From Hahellaceae bacterium (GTDB lineage: Bacteria; Pseudomonadota; Gammaproteobacteria; Pseudomonadales; Oleiphilaceae): a DNA stretch of 64,000 bases. Positions within the stretch are counted from its first letter, which is position 1; each line of letters begins with the position of its first letter. The position numbers and the translations under genes are program-made. Below, in pieces: positions 50,509 to 59,617 of the stretch. Location of the stretch: NCBI GenBank assembly GCA_024234505.1, contig JACKOD010000006.1, positions 186,001 to 250,000 on the forward strand. The letters are read 5' to 3'. The notes under the pieces are model-generated. The model saw nothing but the letters and a program-made list of their open reading frames with translations, had not been told where the DNA came from and made no database searches.

Positions 50509-51363
50509 ATGAGTAATCACGATCTGTTCCAGCGCTTTCTTTTTGAAGACTTCCAGATACGCGGAGAAATTGTCCGCCTGAATCAAAGCTATCTCGAAGT
50601 CCTCAATCGGAAAGACTACCCGGAGATGCTTGCAAGACTTCTCGGAGAAGCTCTGGTGGCAACAACACTGTTAAGTGGCACGCTTAAATTTGAAGGCATT
50701 CTCGCCGTACAAGCGCGGGCCAAGGGCCCTGTCACACTCCTGATGACCGAATGTACCCATGAACGCCAAATCAGGGGCATTGCTGAGTGGGAGGGAGTCA
50801 TTCCTGAAGAAGATCTGGCAATGCAACTGCGCGAAGGCATGCTGGCCATTACTATTGATCCAGAAAAAGGCAGCCGTTATCAAGGCATAGTGCCGCTGGA
50901 ACGAAGGTCACTGGCCCACTGTCTTGAGCATTATTTTGAGTTATCAGAGCAGCTGGATACCTTTATTCTTATCCATGTTTCAGATCAGTCCGCTGCGGGC
51001 ATGCTGCTTCAGAAACTCCCCGCTCACAACCCTGAACACGACGCCGATGCCTGGAACAGAATTACATCCCTCGCCGCATCACTCAAGGCAGAAGAATTAC
51101 ACCAGTTGGAAAACGAAGAGATTCTTTACCGGCTATTTAACGAAGAACGTGTCACGCTTTATCCGAGTGAAGCGGTAAAATTTCACTGCAGCTGTACCCG
51201 TGCCCGAACCGAGAATGCCATTCGCGCCATGGGGGCCGCAGAAGTGTATGAACTCCTGAGTGAAAAGTCGCCCATTGAGGTCGACTGCCAGTTTTGCGGG
51301 CAGCATTACTGCTTCGACCGTACAGATATTGAACACCTTTTTGGCAAAAATATATTGCACTAA
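50509..51363 (+). CDS. hslO: redox-regulated chaperone Hsp33
   Basis: A 284-residue Hsp33 with the four zinc-binding cysteines of the redox switch: CSC near residue 228 and CQFC near 260. Oxidation releases zinc and unfolds the linker, activating the chaperone holdase. The N-terminal core contains the conserved GEALVATTLLS and the segment IRGIAEW. It lies about 100 bp after hslR and upstream of pckA, as in many gammaproteobacteria. Confidence 0.95.
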   Translation: MSNHDLFQRFLFEDFQIRGEIVRLNQSYLEVLNRKDYPEMLARLLGEALVATTLLSGTLKFEGILAVQARAKGPVTLLMTECTHERQIRGIAEWEGVIPEEDLAMQLREGMLAITIDPEKGSRYQGIVPLERRSLAHCLEHYFELSEQLDTFILIHVSDQSAAGMLLQKLPAHNPEHDADAWNRITSLAASLKAEELHQLENEEILYRLFNEERVTLYPSEAVKFHCSCTRARTENAIRAMGAAEVYELLSEKSPIEVDCQFCGQHYCFDRTDIEHLFGKNILH

Positions 51364-51531
51364 CGTACACATATAACCAAAATACTGTTTTAATACAAAG
51401 CATTATGCAAAATAATTGCATCAATCGCGCTATGGTCGTTTTTTCTCGGGTATTTTGGCATAATAGCGACCGGATTTTTCAGAGGCTGCAACCGCAGTCT
51501 GTGCTAACACCATACTGAGGGTGAGGACGAA

Positions 51532-53070
51532 GTGAGTAACACTTACACTGATCTGAGTTCTGCTCAACTGGTTGAGCAGTCACTTTCGCGCCAGGAAGGA
51601 ACACTGGCCGCTAATGGTTCGCTGGTTGTGCGTACCGGTAAACGTACCGGTCGTTCGCCAATGGATCGTTTTATTGTTGAGGAACCAAGTACCTCTGATG
51701 CTATTGCTTGGGGTCCGATTAACCGTCCCTTCCCTGCGGACAAGTTTGATGCACTGTGGGATCGTGTTGAAGCCTACGTCACCGAACGCGATCAATTTGT
51801 ATCACACCTCCATGTAGGTGCTGATCCAGATCATTATCTGGCTGTCAGAATGACAACCGAAACCGCATGGCACCATTTGTTTGGACGCAATCTGTTTATT
51901 CGTCCTGCACAATACAACCCTGCGGCCAAGCAAGAATGGCAAATTCTCAACGTTCCCGGTTTTGTTTGTGATCCGGAGCGTGACGGCACTAACAGCGATG
52001 GCGCAGTTATCCTTAACTTTGCTCAGCGCAAGGTATTGCTGGCGGGCATGAACTATGCCGGCGAAATGAAGAAAGCCATGTTTTCTGTGCAAAACTTCCT
52101 GCTTCCAGAAAAAGACGTGCTACCCATGCACTGCTCTGCCAACGTGGGCGAAGACGGTGAAACCTGCTTGTTCTTCGGTCTTTCCGGCACAGGTAAGACC
52201 ACGCTGTCTGCAGACGAAGCCCGCTTCCTGATCGGTGACGATGAGCATGGCTGGGGCAAAGGTACCGTTTTCAATATTGAAGGCGGCTGTTACGCCAAGA
52301 CGATTGACCTGTCTCGCAAAAACGAACCCGTTATCTGGGATGCCATCCGTTTTGGCGCTATCGTGGAAAACGTTGTGATCGACGAGAGCTCTCGCGAGCC
52401 CGATTACACTGACGTTTCGCTGACAGAGAACACTCGCTGCGCCTACCCTCTCGAACACGTTGAAAAGCGCGTCCTGGAAAACCGTGCGGGCGAGCCAAAA
52501 GCGATTGTATTCCTGACGTGTGATATGACAGGCGTATTGCCTCCTGTTTCAGTCCTGACCAAAGAGGCTGCCGCATACCACTTCCTGAGTGGCTATACTG
52601 CGCTGGTTGGCTCAACAGAAATGGGCTCATCATCCAAACTTAAGTCAACATTCTCAACATGCTTTGGCGCCCCCTTCTTTCCGCGCCCAGCCGGTGTGTA
52701 TGCAGAGTTGCTGATGAAGCGCATGGAAGAGTTCGGCAGCAAGGTTTATTTGGTCAACACCGGATGGACCGGCGGTTCTTACGGCGTGGGCAAGCGTTTC
52801 AGCATTCCGACCACGCGTGCAATTATTAGCGCTATTCAGAGTGGTGCAATTGCTGATGCCGAAACAGAACACCTCTCAAATCTGAATCTGGATGTACCGG
52901 TTGCCATTGAAGGTGTAGATAGCAACCTGCTGAACCCAGTCAAAGCATGGGCAGATACTGCTGCTTATGAAGCCAAAGAGAGCGAGCTTATTGCTCAATT
53001 TGTAGAAAACTTCAAGAAGTTCGACGTATCTGACGCGATTGTAAATGCAGGCCCTAAATTATCTGCATAG
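51532..53070 (+). CDS. pckA: phosphoenolpyruvate carboxykinase (ATP)
   Basis: A 512-residue ATP-dependent PEP carboxykinase starting at GTG 51532 behind GAGGACG. It makes PEP from oxaloacetate, the first gluconeogenic step. The kinase-1a loop GLSGTGKTTLSAD, the metal-binding segment and the substrate motif RTGKRTGRSPMD are intact. Length is slightly short of the usual 530-540, with both ends matching the family. A bidirectional terminator follows. A -10-like CATAAT lies at 51459-51464 upstream, but no clear -35 box accompanies it. Confidence 0.96.
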   Translation: MSNTYTDLSSAQLVEQSLSRQEGTLAANGSLVVRTGKRTGRSPMDRFIVEEPSTSDAIAWGPINRPFPADKFDALWDRVEAYVTERDQFVSHLHVGADPDHYLAVRMTTETAWHHLFGRNLFIRPAQYNPAAKQEWQILNVPGFVCDPERDGTNSDGAVILNFAQRKVLLAGMNYAGEMKKAMFSVQNFLLPEKDVLPMHCSANVGEDGETCLFFGLSGTGKTTLSADEARFLIGDDEHGWGKGTVFNIEGGCYAKTIDLSRKNEPVIWDAIRFGAIVENVVIDESSREPDYTDVSLTENTRCAYPLEHVEKRVLENRAGEPKAIVFLTCDMTGVLPPVSVLTKEAAAYHFLSGYTALVGSTEMGSSSKLKSTFSTCFGAPFFPRPAGVYAELLMKRMEEFGSKVYLVNTGWTGGSYGVGKRFSIPTTRAIISAIQSGAIADAETEHLSNLNLDVPVAIEGVDSNLLNPVKAWADTAAYEAKESELIAQFVENFKKFDVSDAIVNAGPKLSA

Positions 53071-53125
53071 TCAGCGTTCGAAGTGGCAGACCTGCCGGTC
53101 TGCCGCGTTATGAGCTGAAGTAAAT

Positions 53126-53159
53126 CAACAAAAAAGGCCCTTCCGGGCCTTTTTTGTTG
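53126..53159. terminator. bidirectional terminator between pckA and the TRAP-like locus 2
   Basis: A perfect 15-bp stem with a TTCC loop: an A-run and GGCCC on the left, GGGCC and a T-run on the right. It serves both convergent genes. Confidence 0.93.
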
Positions 53160-53172
53160 AGCGCTGTGCAGC

Positions 53173-54186
53173 TTATTCAGTTTGTTCTACACACTCAGCG
53201 TGAGTTGGGTTTTTCTTGCAACGGATGATACGAAACATCTTCAGGGCACTCGAATCATAAACGCCATCTTCTCGCAATCCGATCCGAACTTCCCTAAACA
53301 TTTTCATGTAATCTTCAACATTGGCTGCCGCCAGCTTAACCCATTGATCAGCCTTGATATCTGACTCAGCGGAAGCAACCAGCTCATAGGCTTCGTCATA
53401 CTTTGAGGAGACAAAATCCCTGACATTCTGCGCATAGTCTGCAGGGAATTTATCTCGCTGGATGATCACCTGGAATGTCATCTGGGCTAATTTAAAATCA
53501 ATCACCCCTCCATGATCTGCCAGCCCCTTGTAGAGTTCTAATGGGGTATAAGCAACCGCCGGCGCATAGGCAACATCTACGCTTCCATTATTAAACTTCC
53601 CGGCAAAACTGGATGAGCTGGATCCGACAACAGAGGCTCCCACATGTCTGACCATATGCATTGCCGCATTGTCGTAATCAAAGGTGGCAATCTTCTTACC
53701 TTGCAATTCCTCAACGCTGTCTACTGCACGATCTCTCATAAACAGATAGACAGCACCGGCGGGAACTATACCGGCAACTTCGTAATTTCCGTTCTGAAGA
53801 TACTTGCTGGCCTTCGCCTGGCTTAAGGTGGCAAGCACCGTACGCATATCATCATCACTCGGGATAGCCCCAAGTGCCTCAAGCGATCCGGTAAACTTGT
53901 TAAATTCACGCGCCCTTGTTCCGGTTAAAAGCACCGAATCGCACTGGCCAGCTTTAAAGTCCTCAGCCGCTATCTTTTCATCGGTATAGGGCTTTAATTC
54001 CAGATCAACACCCCACTTCATGGCGGCAGGCTTGCTGGACTTCATCAGGCTATACATGGGCCCGTTTGCTCCAACCGGATCCCATACACAAAAGCTACGC
54101 TTTAACGGTTCGGCATGTAAAGCCCCGGCAATTGCACAACCTGCTGCAATACAGGCCCAGGATTTAAGTAGTTTTTTACTGTTCAT
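53173..54186 (-). CDS. TRAP-like solute-binding protein (AdeT1/2-like), locus 2, copy A
   Basis: A protein of 337 residues from ATG 54186 with GGAG six bases upstream. The signal peptide ends near GALHAEP. It is closely similar along its whole length to the protein at 56644 (shared blocks include SMKSSKPAAMKWGVDLEL-type, KIAAEDFKAGQCDSVLLTG-type and AGKFNNGSVDVAYAPAVAY-type segments), so the pair arose by duplication. The C-terminal IRCK with a later AEC offers a probable disulfide. It lies downstream of the permease terminator, so it needs its own promoter in 54187-54393 and may be controlled separately. Ligand unknown. Confidence 0.8.
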   Translation of the reverse strand: MNSKKLLKSWACIAAGCAIAGALHAEPLKRSFCVWDPVGANGPMYSLMKSSKPAAMKWGVDLELKPYTDEKIAAEDFKAGQCDSVLLTGTRAREFNKFTGSLEALGAIPSDDDMRTVLATLSQAKASKYLQNGNYEVAGIVPAGAVYLFMRDRAVDSVEELQGKKIATFDYDNAAMHMVRHVGASVVGSSSSSFAGKFNNGSVDVAYAPAVAYTPLELYKGLADHGGVIDFKLAQMTFQVIIQRDKFPADYAQNVRDFVSSKYDEAYELVASAESDIKADQWVKLAAANVEDYMKMFREVRIGLREDGVYDSSALKMFRIIRCKKNPTHAECVEQTE

Positions 54187-54393
54187 TGATGTCTCCATGA
54201 TTTTATTGTTATTGGCCGTTACTGCACCCTACCGTCCAAGATAAGGGCGACATTCCTACCAATGGCATCATTGCAGACAATCTGTACAATTTCTGTGAAT
54301 TAATGCGTCATTCTTGCGTAAATACTCTATTATTTGTAATAACAGTTATATTTTTTGTAGCTGCAACTCACTTCTTCTCAGTTTTCGAAACAA

Positions 54394-54421
54394 AAAAAGG
54401 GCTTCCTAAGAAGCCCTTTTT
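54394..54421 (-). terminator. terminator after the locus 2 permease
   Basis: AAAAAGGGCTTC / GAAGCCCTTTTT, a perfect 12-bp stem with a 4-base loop and further A residues on the left (T-run on the minus strand). It lies 13 bp after the permease stop and separates it from the downstream binding-protein copy. Confidence 0.9.
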
Positions 54422-54434
54422 CGAAACACAAGTA

Positions 54435-56510
54435 TCAGACGGTATATCCTATCGCCAGCGGCACAAATGCCACCAACAACAATGCTGTTCCCATAACAAT
54501 GAGAGGCATCAACACCCGCTCGTGGCGCTGATAGAAGTTCCCTCCTTCTGCCATTGCCGCCTCGACCTCGGCCTCACCTACCACCTGTCGTGCCAACAAG
54601 TGATTCAATGCCACCGGTGGGCTCAGATAACCCAGCTCAAACGCCACCAGCGTTGTCATCCAGAAGTGAATCGGATGAATGCCGCTTTGATAGGCAATCG
54701 TTGCTATAGTCGCACTAACAAGAATAACCGCGCCGAAAGCGTCCATAATCATACCCAGAATAATCAGGATGATTACAAGCAACACCATCGCTGTCCAGGC
54801 ACTGGCAAATGAATGCGGGAACATTTCCATGACCCCTGCACGTTCAATCACCCCACCAACACTAACGGAGCAGCCAAACAACAGCAACAGTGCGCCAATT
54901 TCAGAGGTGGTCTCATTCGTTGCAGAACGAATACTCTTCTCCAGCCCCTGATGATCAATCTCACCAGACACACTCTGGGAATTCCCTTTCAGCGAAATAT
55001 GCTCATAAATAAGAACACCAAGCAACAGCACAGGCAAAACACGCGGAGCAGAGAATTCATCCATGCTGACATTCAGCACCAGACGATAAAACAACACCGT
55101 ACCCGCAATCACCAGCACATAAGGAATCAGTGGCTTAAGTTCACGAATCATCCCGGGAAATGCTTCCGAAACAGGCGCAAGCTGTAGCTTGCTTTGTCTG
55201 TTGACGGTCATCACAACCACAAAAAACAATACAGTCGTCAGCAAGAACACCCAAATCCCCCAATCAAACAACTGATCAGTGGTCACCTCACGGTTCAAAT
55301 ACGCAATTACCACAACCAACAGACAAGGACGAAGGACAACCCCCATGCTTCCTGACATTGCGGTAGCCGCCAGCGCCAGATGTCGACGAGCCCCTGCATC
55401 CCGCAACTCGTTGTAAATTACTGCACCAGCAGCAATAACAAAGATACCCGATGCCCCCGTATATGCGGTAGGAACGGCAGCGACAATAACCGCCACAAAC
55501 GCAAGCATTTCAGGCGGCATCTTCCAGGGTTTGAATACGTTAAATACCAGACTGGCCAGACGCGTTTCCTTGAGCATCATCCCTACCCAGACAAATAACC
55601 CGACGTTAAGGAACATGTCAGACAGATCCATCATCTTGTCGAGATAAATACCAATACCCGCGACATGCCCGGCCACAGCAAAATAGGTTCCAGCGATCAA
55701 ACTCATTGTGGTATACAACGGCACAGATAACAGCGCGTGACTGAGCTTACCACCCGGCTTGGCGTCGGCAGGCACACGGAACAACATGACGGCACTCATT
55801 ACCGCCAACAAGGCAAAACCAGCAATCCAAAGATCATGAAGAATTTCACGAGCCCACTCCACTTCATTACCGCCATCATGTGACAGCGTACGGAAGGAGA
55901 GGGACGAAACAAACAGCATGCTGTTTGCTATAAACTGCAACGTAAACGAAACGGTATGATCCAGCTGGGTTTCCATTCCTCGCATCGCGACATGGTGCCG
56001 TGTAAAGGTGGCCGTTGCCGCACAAACCAACACGATCAATGCGAGAATAAATCTTTGTGAGGTCAGGCCAAATGCGTTGACTGCCCCCAAAGTTCCCTCT
56101 ACGGCGCGAAAAACCTGAACACCCGTTGTAATGCGACTTTTTAACTCGTCATACTCGGCATACTTGGTGACACACGCCGATTTTGCATTCTCCAATGACG
56201 CCCGTAAAACCGCCGGATCCAAAGGTTCTTCAGCAAATAAATCCAGTTCATCGGCCGATGATTCTTTGCTCTGCGCCTTGATCTGCTCCTGAAGACGAGC
56301 TTCCACATCGAAATTGGCATCACATACAGGTTGAACCGGATCTACCCTTAAACGGTAGTAATCGTTCCACAGCTCCCCACCCAATTTCTGTAACTGATTC
56401 TGAATATCGCTACTCGTGCTAAATAGCACCACTGCGAGCAAAAGAATACACGCAGGTAAAGAGGACAGCCATTCCTGACCTGTCCGGTTTGAAATTCCAC
56501 TCAACGCCAT
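54435..56510 (-). CDS. TRAP-like large permease (DctM-like with DctQ-like part and N-terminal periplasmic domain), locus 2
   Basis: A protein of about 691 residues from ATG 56510 (GGAG ten bases upstream; frame open 28 codons further). It is a full-length paralogue of the locus 1 permease: first helix, periplasmic domain with two cysteines (PVCDANF, KSACVTK), DctQ-like TRHHVAMR region, then a DctM-like channel (YTGASGIFVIAAG, SGSMGVVLRPC, GMIMDAFGAVILVSA, FELGYLSPPVALNHLL). It follows binding-protein copy B, with a hairpin in between. It probably forms the import channel for both binding proteins. Confidence 0.8.
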   Translation of the reverse strand: MALSGISNRTGQEWLSSLPACILLLAVVLFSTSSDIQNQLQKLGGELWNDYYRLRVDPVQPVCDANFDVEARLQEQIKAQSKESSADELDLFAEEPLDPAVLRASLENAKSACVTKYAEYDELKSRITTGVQVFRAVEGTLGAVNAFGLTSQRFILALIVLVCAATATFTRHHVAMRGMETQLDHTVSFTLQFIANSMLFVSSLSFRTLSHDGGNEVEWAREILHDLWIAGFALLAVMSAVMLFRVPADAKPGGKLSHALLSVPLYTTMSLIAGTYFAVAGHVAGIGIYLDKMMDLSDMFLNVGLFVWVGMMLKETRLASLVFNVFKPWKMPPEMLAFVAVIVAAVPTAYTGASGIFVIAAGAVIYNELRDAGARRHLALAATAMSGSMGVVLRPCLLVVVIAYLNREVTTDQLFDWGIWVFLLTTVLFFVVVMTVNRQSKLQLAPVSEAFPGMIRELKPLIPYVLVIAGTVLFYRLVLNVSMDEFSAPRVLPVLLLGVLIYEHISLKGNSQSVSGEIDHQGLEKSIRSATNETTSEIGALLLLFGCSVSVGGVIERAGVMEMFPHSFASAWTAMVLLVIILIILGMIMDAFGAVILVSATIATIAYQSGIHPIHFWMTTLVAFELGYLSPPVALNHLLARQVVGEAEVEAAMAEGGNFYQRHERVLMPLIVMGTALLLVAFVPLAIGYTV

Positions 56511-56594
56511 GAAATAACTGCTCCCAAGTCCATTGTGATTATTGTTAACAACATCCTGTCTAGCCTTTTTGGCTTTCCTGCATCCTGTATGCAC

Positions 56595-56619
56595 AAGAGT
56601 CGCTACTTGAGCGACTCTT
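56595..56619 (-). promoter_or_regulatory. intercistronic hairpin between binding protein B and the permease
   Basis: A 9-bp perfect stem (AAGAGTCGC / GCGACTCTT) with a 7-base loop lies 25 bp after the binding-protein stop. Its T-run is short, so partial termination or mRNA stabilisation of the upstream gene is plausible, a common way to make more binding protein than permease. Confidence 0.55.
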
Positions 56620-56643
56620 TGTAAACGGCAATACTAACCTGTA

Positions 56644-57666
56644 TTACTCTCTGTTTTCTGCACATTCTGCGTTGGTTGGCTTGGCTTTGCAGCGAATCTG
56701 ACGCATTAATTTCAACGCTTTCGCATCATATACGCCTTCGTCACGCAAACTGATACGCACTTCCTGCAGCATACGATTGTAACCATCTACATCTTCAGGC
56801 TTAGGACGTACCCAGGATTCCTGTTTGATTTCAGCTTCTGCTTTACGCACGATATCGTAGGCTTCTTCGTAACGAGTTGAAGAGTAATCACGCACTTTCT
56901 GGCCAAAACCTTCAGGGAAACGATCTGAACGAATCAGAATCTGGAAGTTCATTTGTGCCAGTTTATAATCGAACACACCGCCAGCCGTTCCTACACCTTT
57001 GTACAATTCAAGCGGTGTATAGGCAACGGCAGGCGCATAAGCCACATCCACACTGCCGTTATTGAACTTACCGGCAAAGTTGGCAGAGCTTGAACCCACA
57101 ACTGATGCGCCCACATGACGAACCATCGTCAACGAGGCTTTGTCATAGTCCAGGGTCGCCACTTTTTTACCTTGCAGCTTGGCAACAGAGTCTATGCTGC
57201 GATCGCGAGTAAACAAATAGATCGCACCTGCAGGTAAAATACCGGCTACTTCGTAATCACCGCTTTTCAGCAAAGAAGCCGCTTTAGGCTGATTCAAGGT
57301 CGCCAGAATCATTTTCATTTCTTCTTCGCCAGGAATTCCACCCATTGCTTCCAGTGTACCGGTAAAGCTATTGAATTCACGAGCACGAGTACCTGTCAGC
57401 AATACAGAATCACACTGTCCGGCTTTAAAATCTTCGGCAGCAATCTTTTCATCGGTATAGGCGTTCAGCTCAAGATCAACGCCCCACTTCATCGCGCTTG
57501 GCTTGGCAGACTTCATCAGGCTGAACAGCGGGCCATTCGCACCGATAGGATCAAAAATACAAAGTGAACGCTTGCTCAAATCCGCTTGAGCCGCACCAGA
57601 CATCGCCGCAGACGCCGCAACGGCAACCGTTAACGCTTTCAAAGATTTTTTAAATGTTGTTTTCAC
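56644..57666 (-). CDS. TRAP-like solute-binding protein (AdeT1/2-like), locus 2, copy B
   Basis: A 340-residue exported protein starting at GTG 57666 (AAGGG eight bases upstream). The signal peptide ends near GAAQADL. The body has the two-lobe pattern of TRAP periplasmic receptors: a first strand SLCIFDPIGANGPLF, then an AGQCDSVLLTG core and the second-lobe NGSVDVAYAPAVAY. The tail carries IRCK and AEC cysteines shared with both paralogues. It lies 45 bp after the TatT-like lipoprotein gene and before the permease, so these three probably form one operon. Substrate unknown; the AdeT1/2 label does not establish a role in drug efflux. Confidence 0.82.
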   Translation of the reverse strand: MKTTFKKSLKALTVAVAASAAMSGAAQADLSKRSLCIFDPIGANGPLFSLMKSAKPSAMKWGVDLELNAYTDEKIAAEDFKAGQCDSVLLTGTRAREFNSFTGTLEAMGGIPGEEEMKMILATLNQPKAASLLKSGDYEVAGILPAGAIYLFTRDRSIDSVAKLQGKKVATLDYDKASLTMVRHVGASVVGSSSANFAGKFNNGSVDVAYAPAVAYTPLELYKGVGTAGGVFDYKLAQMNFQILIRSDRFPEGFGQKVRDYSSTRYEEAYDIVRKAEAEIKQESWVRPKPEDVDGYNRMLQEVRISLRDEGVYDAKALKLMRQIRCKAKPTNAECAENRE

Positions 57667-57711
57667 AATATTGCCCTTCCAGTATAAGTATTAAGCTATT
57701 AGATCGAATTA

Positions 57712-58758
57712 TTATAAGAGGTCATCCAAAGATATACCCTCTACGGTCGACTCTTTCTTGTCGTCCCAGAATGTACCGAAGCCTCCCACAGGTGTGCGAT
57801 GTCCAGTATTCTGTGTCCAGAGTCGATCAGAAAGCGCCGTCAACTGAGCCGTTGCGATTGCGTCCAGCAACCGGTTCTGCTCATCCGATGGATGCTTTTT
57901 GATCTGGTCTGCGTGCGTCCTTATCACGTTTCTGACACGCTCCATATCTCCCTTCGTATTAGCAGCCAAAGCATGCAATACGTGGGTTAAACGAATGTGG
58001 GCTTTTTCTCCTTTTTTATCTGCCGCTTCCAAGCGAGCCCATGCGTTTTCACCCTTTGGCTCGGCACCAGGCAACATTGCCCATACGGTAGCCTTCATTG
58101 CCATGGGGACACCCCACCACTTATCGTCTTCCAAACAGCTTGCACCACGTTCTACTTTCGCGGCGATATTCTTAGGTACGCCCACGCTAGTGGTGGACAT
58201 GATTTCATTATTCAGGGCCTGCAATCCCGCAAGCATTCCAGCCATCCAGATAAACTGATCAAAATCGTCACTAAGCGTCGGACAGCTCGCGCCACCTGGC
58301 TCCCCAAAGTGAGCAGTCAAACGCTTCCAGGCTTCATACTGTCTTTTAGCCGCATTGACCAAATGACGTTTCTGCAGAATGAGTGCGTCTTCGGCTTCAT
58401 CCGGACGGAATTCCTTGATCGCACGCATGTAACGCAATTCCTGCTCAAGTGCCCGCTCTTCTTCACATGCCCCGGCGGACATATTCAACATTACGGCAAG
58501 CGTATTCGGCTCGTTGGTCACGCGTCCGAAGGACATAAGCAGTGGCGAGAGCGACTCACTCATCGCACAGCTGACCGCCAGATCGTCAGTAGAAAGCACA
58601 TAGGGAATGGTGTGATCTTTGGAAAAGTTTTGCATCACATCGCCAGTGGTTTTGTAGATAATGTTGTTAATAAAGCTACAACCACTTAACTGCACCATTA
58701 CCAACGCGGTAACAGCACCTTTTTTGGAAAACTTTTTCAATACACTTGTTACTTTCAC
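57712..58758 (-). CDS. TatT-like lipoprotein (putative TRAP T-component)
   Basis: A 348-residue lipoprotein starting at GTG 58758 with a strong AAGGAGAAGG site. The lipobox is QLSGC. The body is all-helical with repeats of about 40-60 residues, resembling the TPR-like TatT proteins that accompany some TRAP transporters, binding the receptor and possibly handing it hydrophobic ligands. I base this on architecture and neighbours, not on a strong sequence match. First gene of the likely operon TatT-binding protein B-permease. Confidence 0.6.
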   Translation of the reverse strand: MKVTSVLKKFSKKGAVTALVMVQLSGCSFINNIIYKTTGDVMQNFSKDHTIPYVLSTDDLAVSCAMSESLSPLLMSFGRVTNEPNTLAVMLNMSAGACEEERALEQELRYMRAIKEFRPDEAEDALILQKRHLVNAAKRQYEAWKRLTAHFGEPGGASCPTLSDDFDQFIWMAGMLAGLQALNNEIMSTTSVGVPKNIAAKVERGASCLEDDKWWGVPMAMKATVWAMLPGAEPKGENAWARLEAADKKGEKAHIRLTHVLHALAANTKGDMERVRNVIRTHADQIKKHPSDEQNRLLDAIATAQLTALSDRLWTQNTGHRTPVGGFGTFWDDKKESTVEGISLDDLL

Positions 58759-59221
58759 ACCCTTCTCCTTCCCTTAAACCCAGTCTTATTCTGTTTTGTT
58801 GTGAGACTCGCTGCTTACCTTCAAGAACCATTCGTCCGGCCCGCTCGCGGTACCCGACACATACTTCTTTATATTTCTTTACAAATCGTTGCGTTAGGGA
58901 ATTATGACCAAGATGAAGCGCGATTAATGAGATCAACACCACAAAGCCGAAACACAACAGAACAAACGTGCTACTTACTGTAACAGACACGAACACGTTC
59001 ACACTTCTTAGTGGCACAATTGCACCACACTTATCCGCTTATTTTCTGCCTTTTTTGTATATTTTTTGAACACATTGATTTTTCTGGAAATTTCATCGCC
59101 CTTAACTTTGACTATCTGTCCAAAATCACTATAACTGTTATTCCTGCCGACGAAACCCTACGTGCCGCGTCTGCACGGATGTTTTATTCACCCCGATTCA
59201 GTTTTTAAAAGAGAGCCTTTC
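58759..59221. other. divergent intergenic region with the HU promoter
   Basis: These 463 bases separate the TatT-like gene (leftward) from the HU gene (rightward). The right part holds a clear promoter (59108-59135). The left part must hold the promoter of the transporter operon, but I see no convincing boxes. An open minus-strand frame at 58676-59017 overlaps the TatT-like start and is not credible as a gene. Confidence 0.5.
59108..59135 (+). promoter_or_regulatory. sigma-70 promoter of the HU gene
   Basis: TTGACT at 59108-59113 and TATAAC at 59130-59135 with a 16-bp spacer, about 85 bases before the ATG at 59222. Confidence 0.65.
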
Positions 59222-59500
59222 ATGCGTAAACCCGAACTTGCGGCAGCGATCGCAGAAAAAGCAGACTTGACCAAAGAAAAAGCCAACGAAGTCCTCACAC
59301 TGATTACAGACGAAATAACCAACGCACTCGCACGAGAAGAAAGTGTTACCTTGATTGGTTTTGGCACGTTCTCACAAAGAACGCGTAGTGCAAGAAAGGG
59401 CAAAAACCCGAAGACAGGCGCAGAAATAGACATCCCCGCCAGCAAGTCTGTAGGATTTAAGCCAGGAAAAGTATTGAAAGATAGTGTTGCTGGCAACTAA
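59222..59500 (+). CDS. HU-family DNA-binding protein
   Basis: A protein of 92 residues from ATG 59222; the frame opens earlier at 59162 but HU proteins begin as here (MRKPELAAAIAEKADL). The DNA-binding arm region has GFGTFSQRTRSARKGKNPKTGAEIDIPASK, recognisable by GFGTF and GKNPKTG. HU bends and compacts DNA as a dimer. Residue patterns fit HU better than IHF, but the alpha or beta type cannot be told. A weak GC hairpin follows the stop. Confidence 0.93.
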   Translation: MRKPELAAAIAEKADLTKEKANEVLTLITDEITNALAREESVTLIGFGTFSQRTRSARKGKNPKTGAEIDIPASKSVGFKPGKVLKDSVAGN

Positions 59501-59553
59501 GTTGATTAACCCGGGGCGAGGTATCGCTCCGGGAATCGTCTGCCGCAGGCATT

Positions 59554-59617
59554 TATTTCAAACAATAGAGGTTCGTTATATCAAACTACCGAAACTTTCT
59601 ATTTCAAACTACCGAAA
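59554..59617. repeat. three 23-bp direct repeat units
   Basis: TATTTCAAAC begins at 59554, 59577 (as TATATCAAAC) and 59600, each 23 bp apart. The last two units share TCAAACTACCGAAA. The third unit overlaps the end of the ComEA-like gene (stop at 59604-59606). Confidence 0.7.

Noticed and set aside
51459..51464. pckA promoter at CATAAT
   Set aside because: No acceptable -35 box at 16-18 bp, so it is mentioned in the gene entry only.
58676..59017. Minus-strand open frame of 113 codons upstream of the TatT-like gene
   Set aside because: It overlaps the well-supported GTG start and ribosome-binding site of the lipoprotein gene and resembles nothing.
59554..59617. Possible CRISPR array (23-bp periodic repeats)
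   Set aside because: Units are adjacent without distinct spacers, only three copies exist, they are imperfect, and no cas gene is near.
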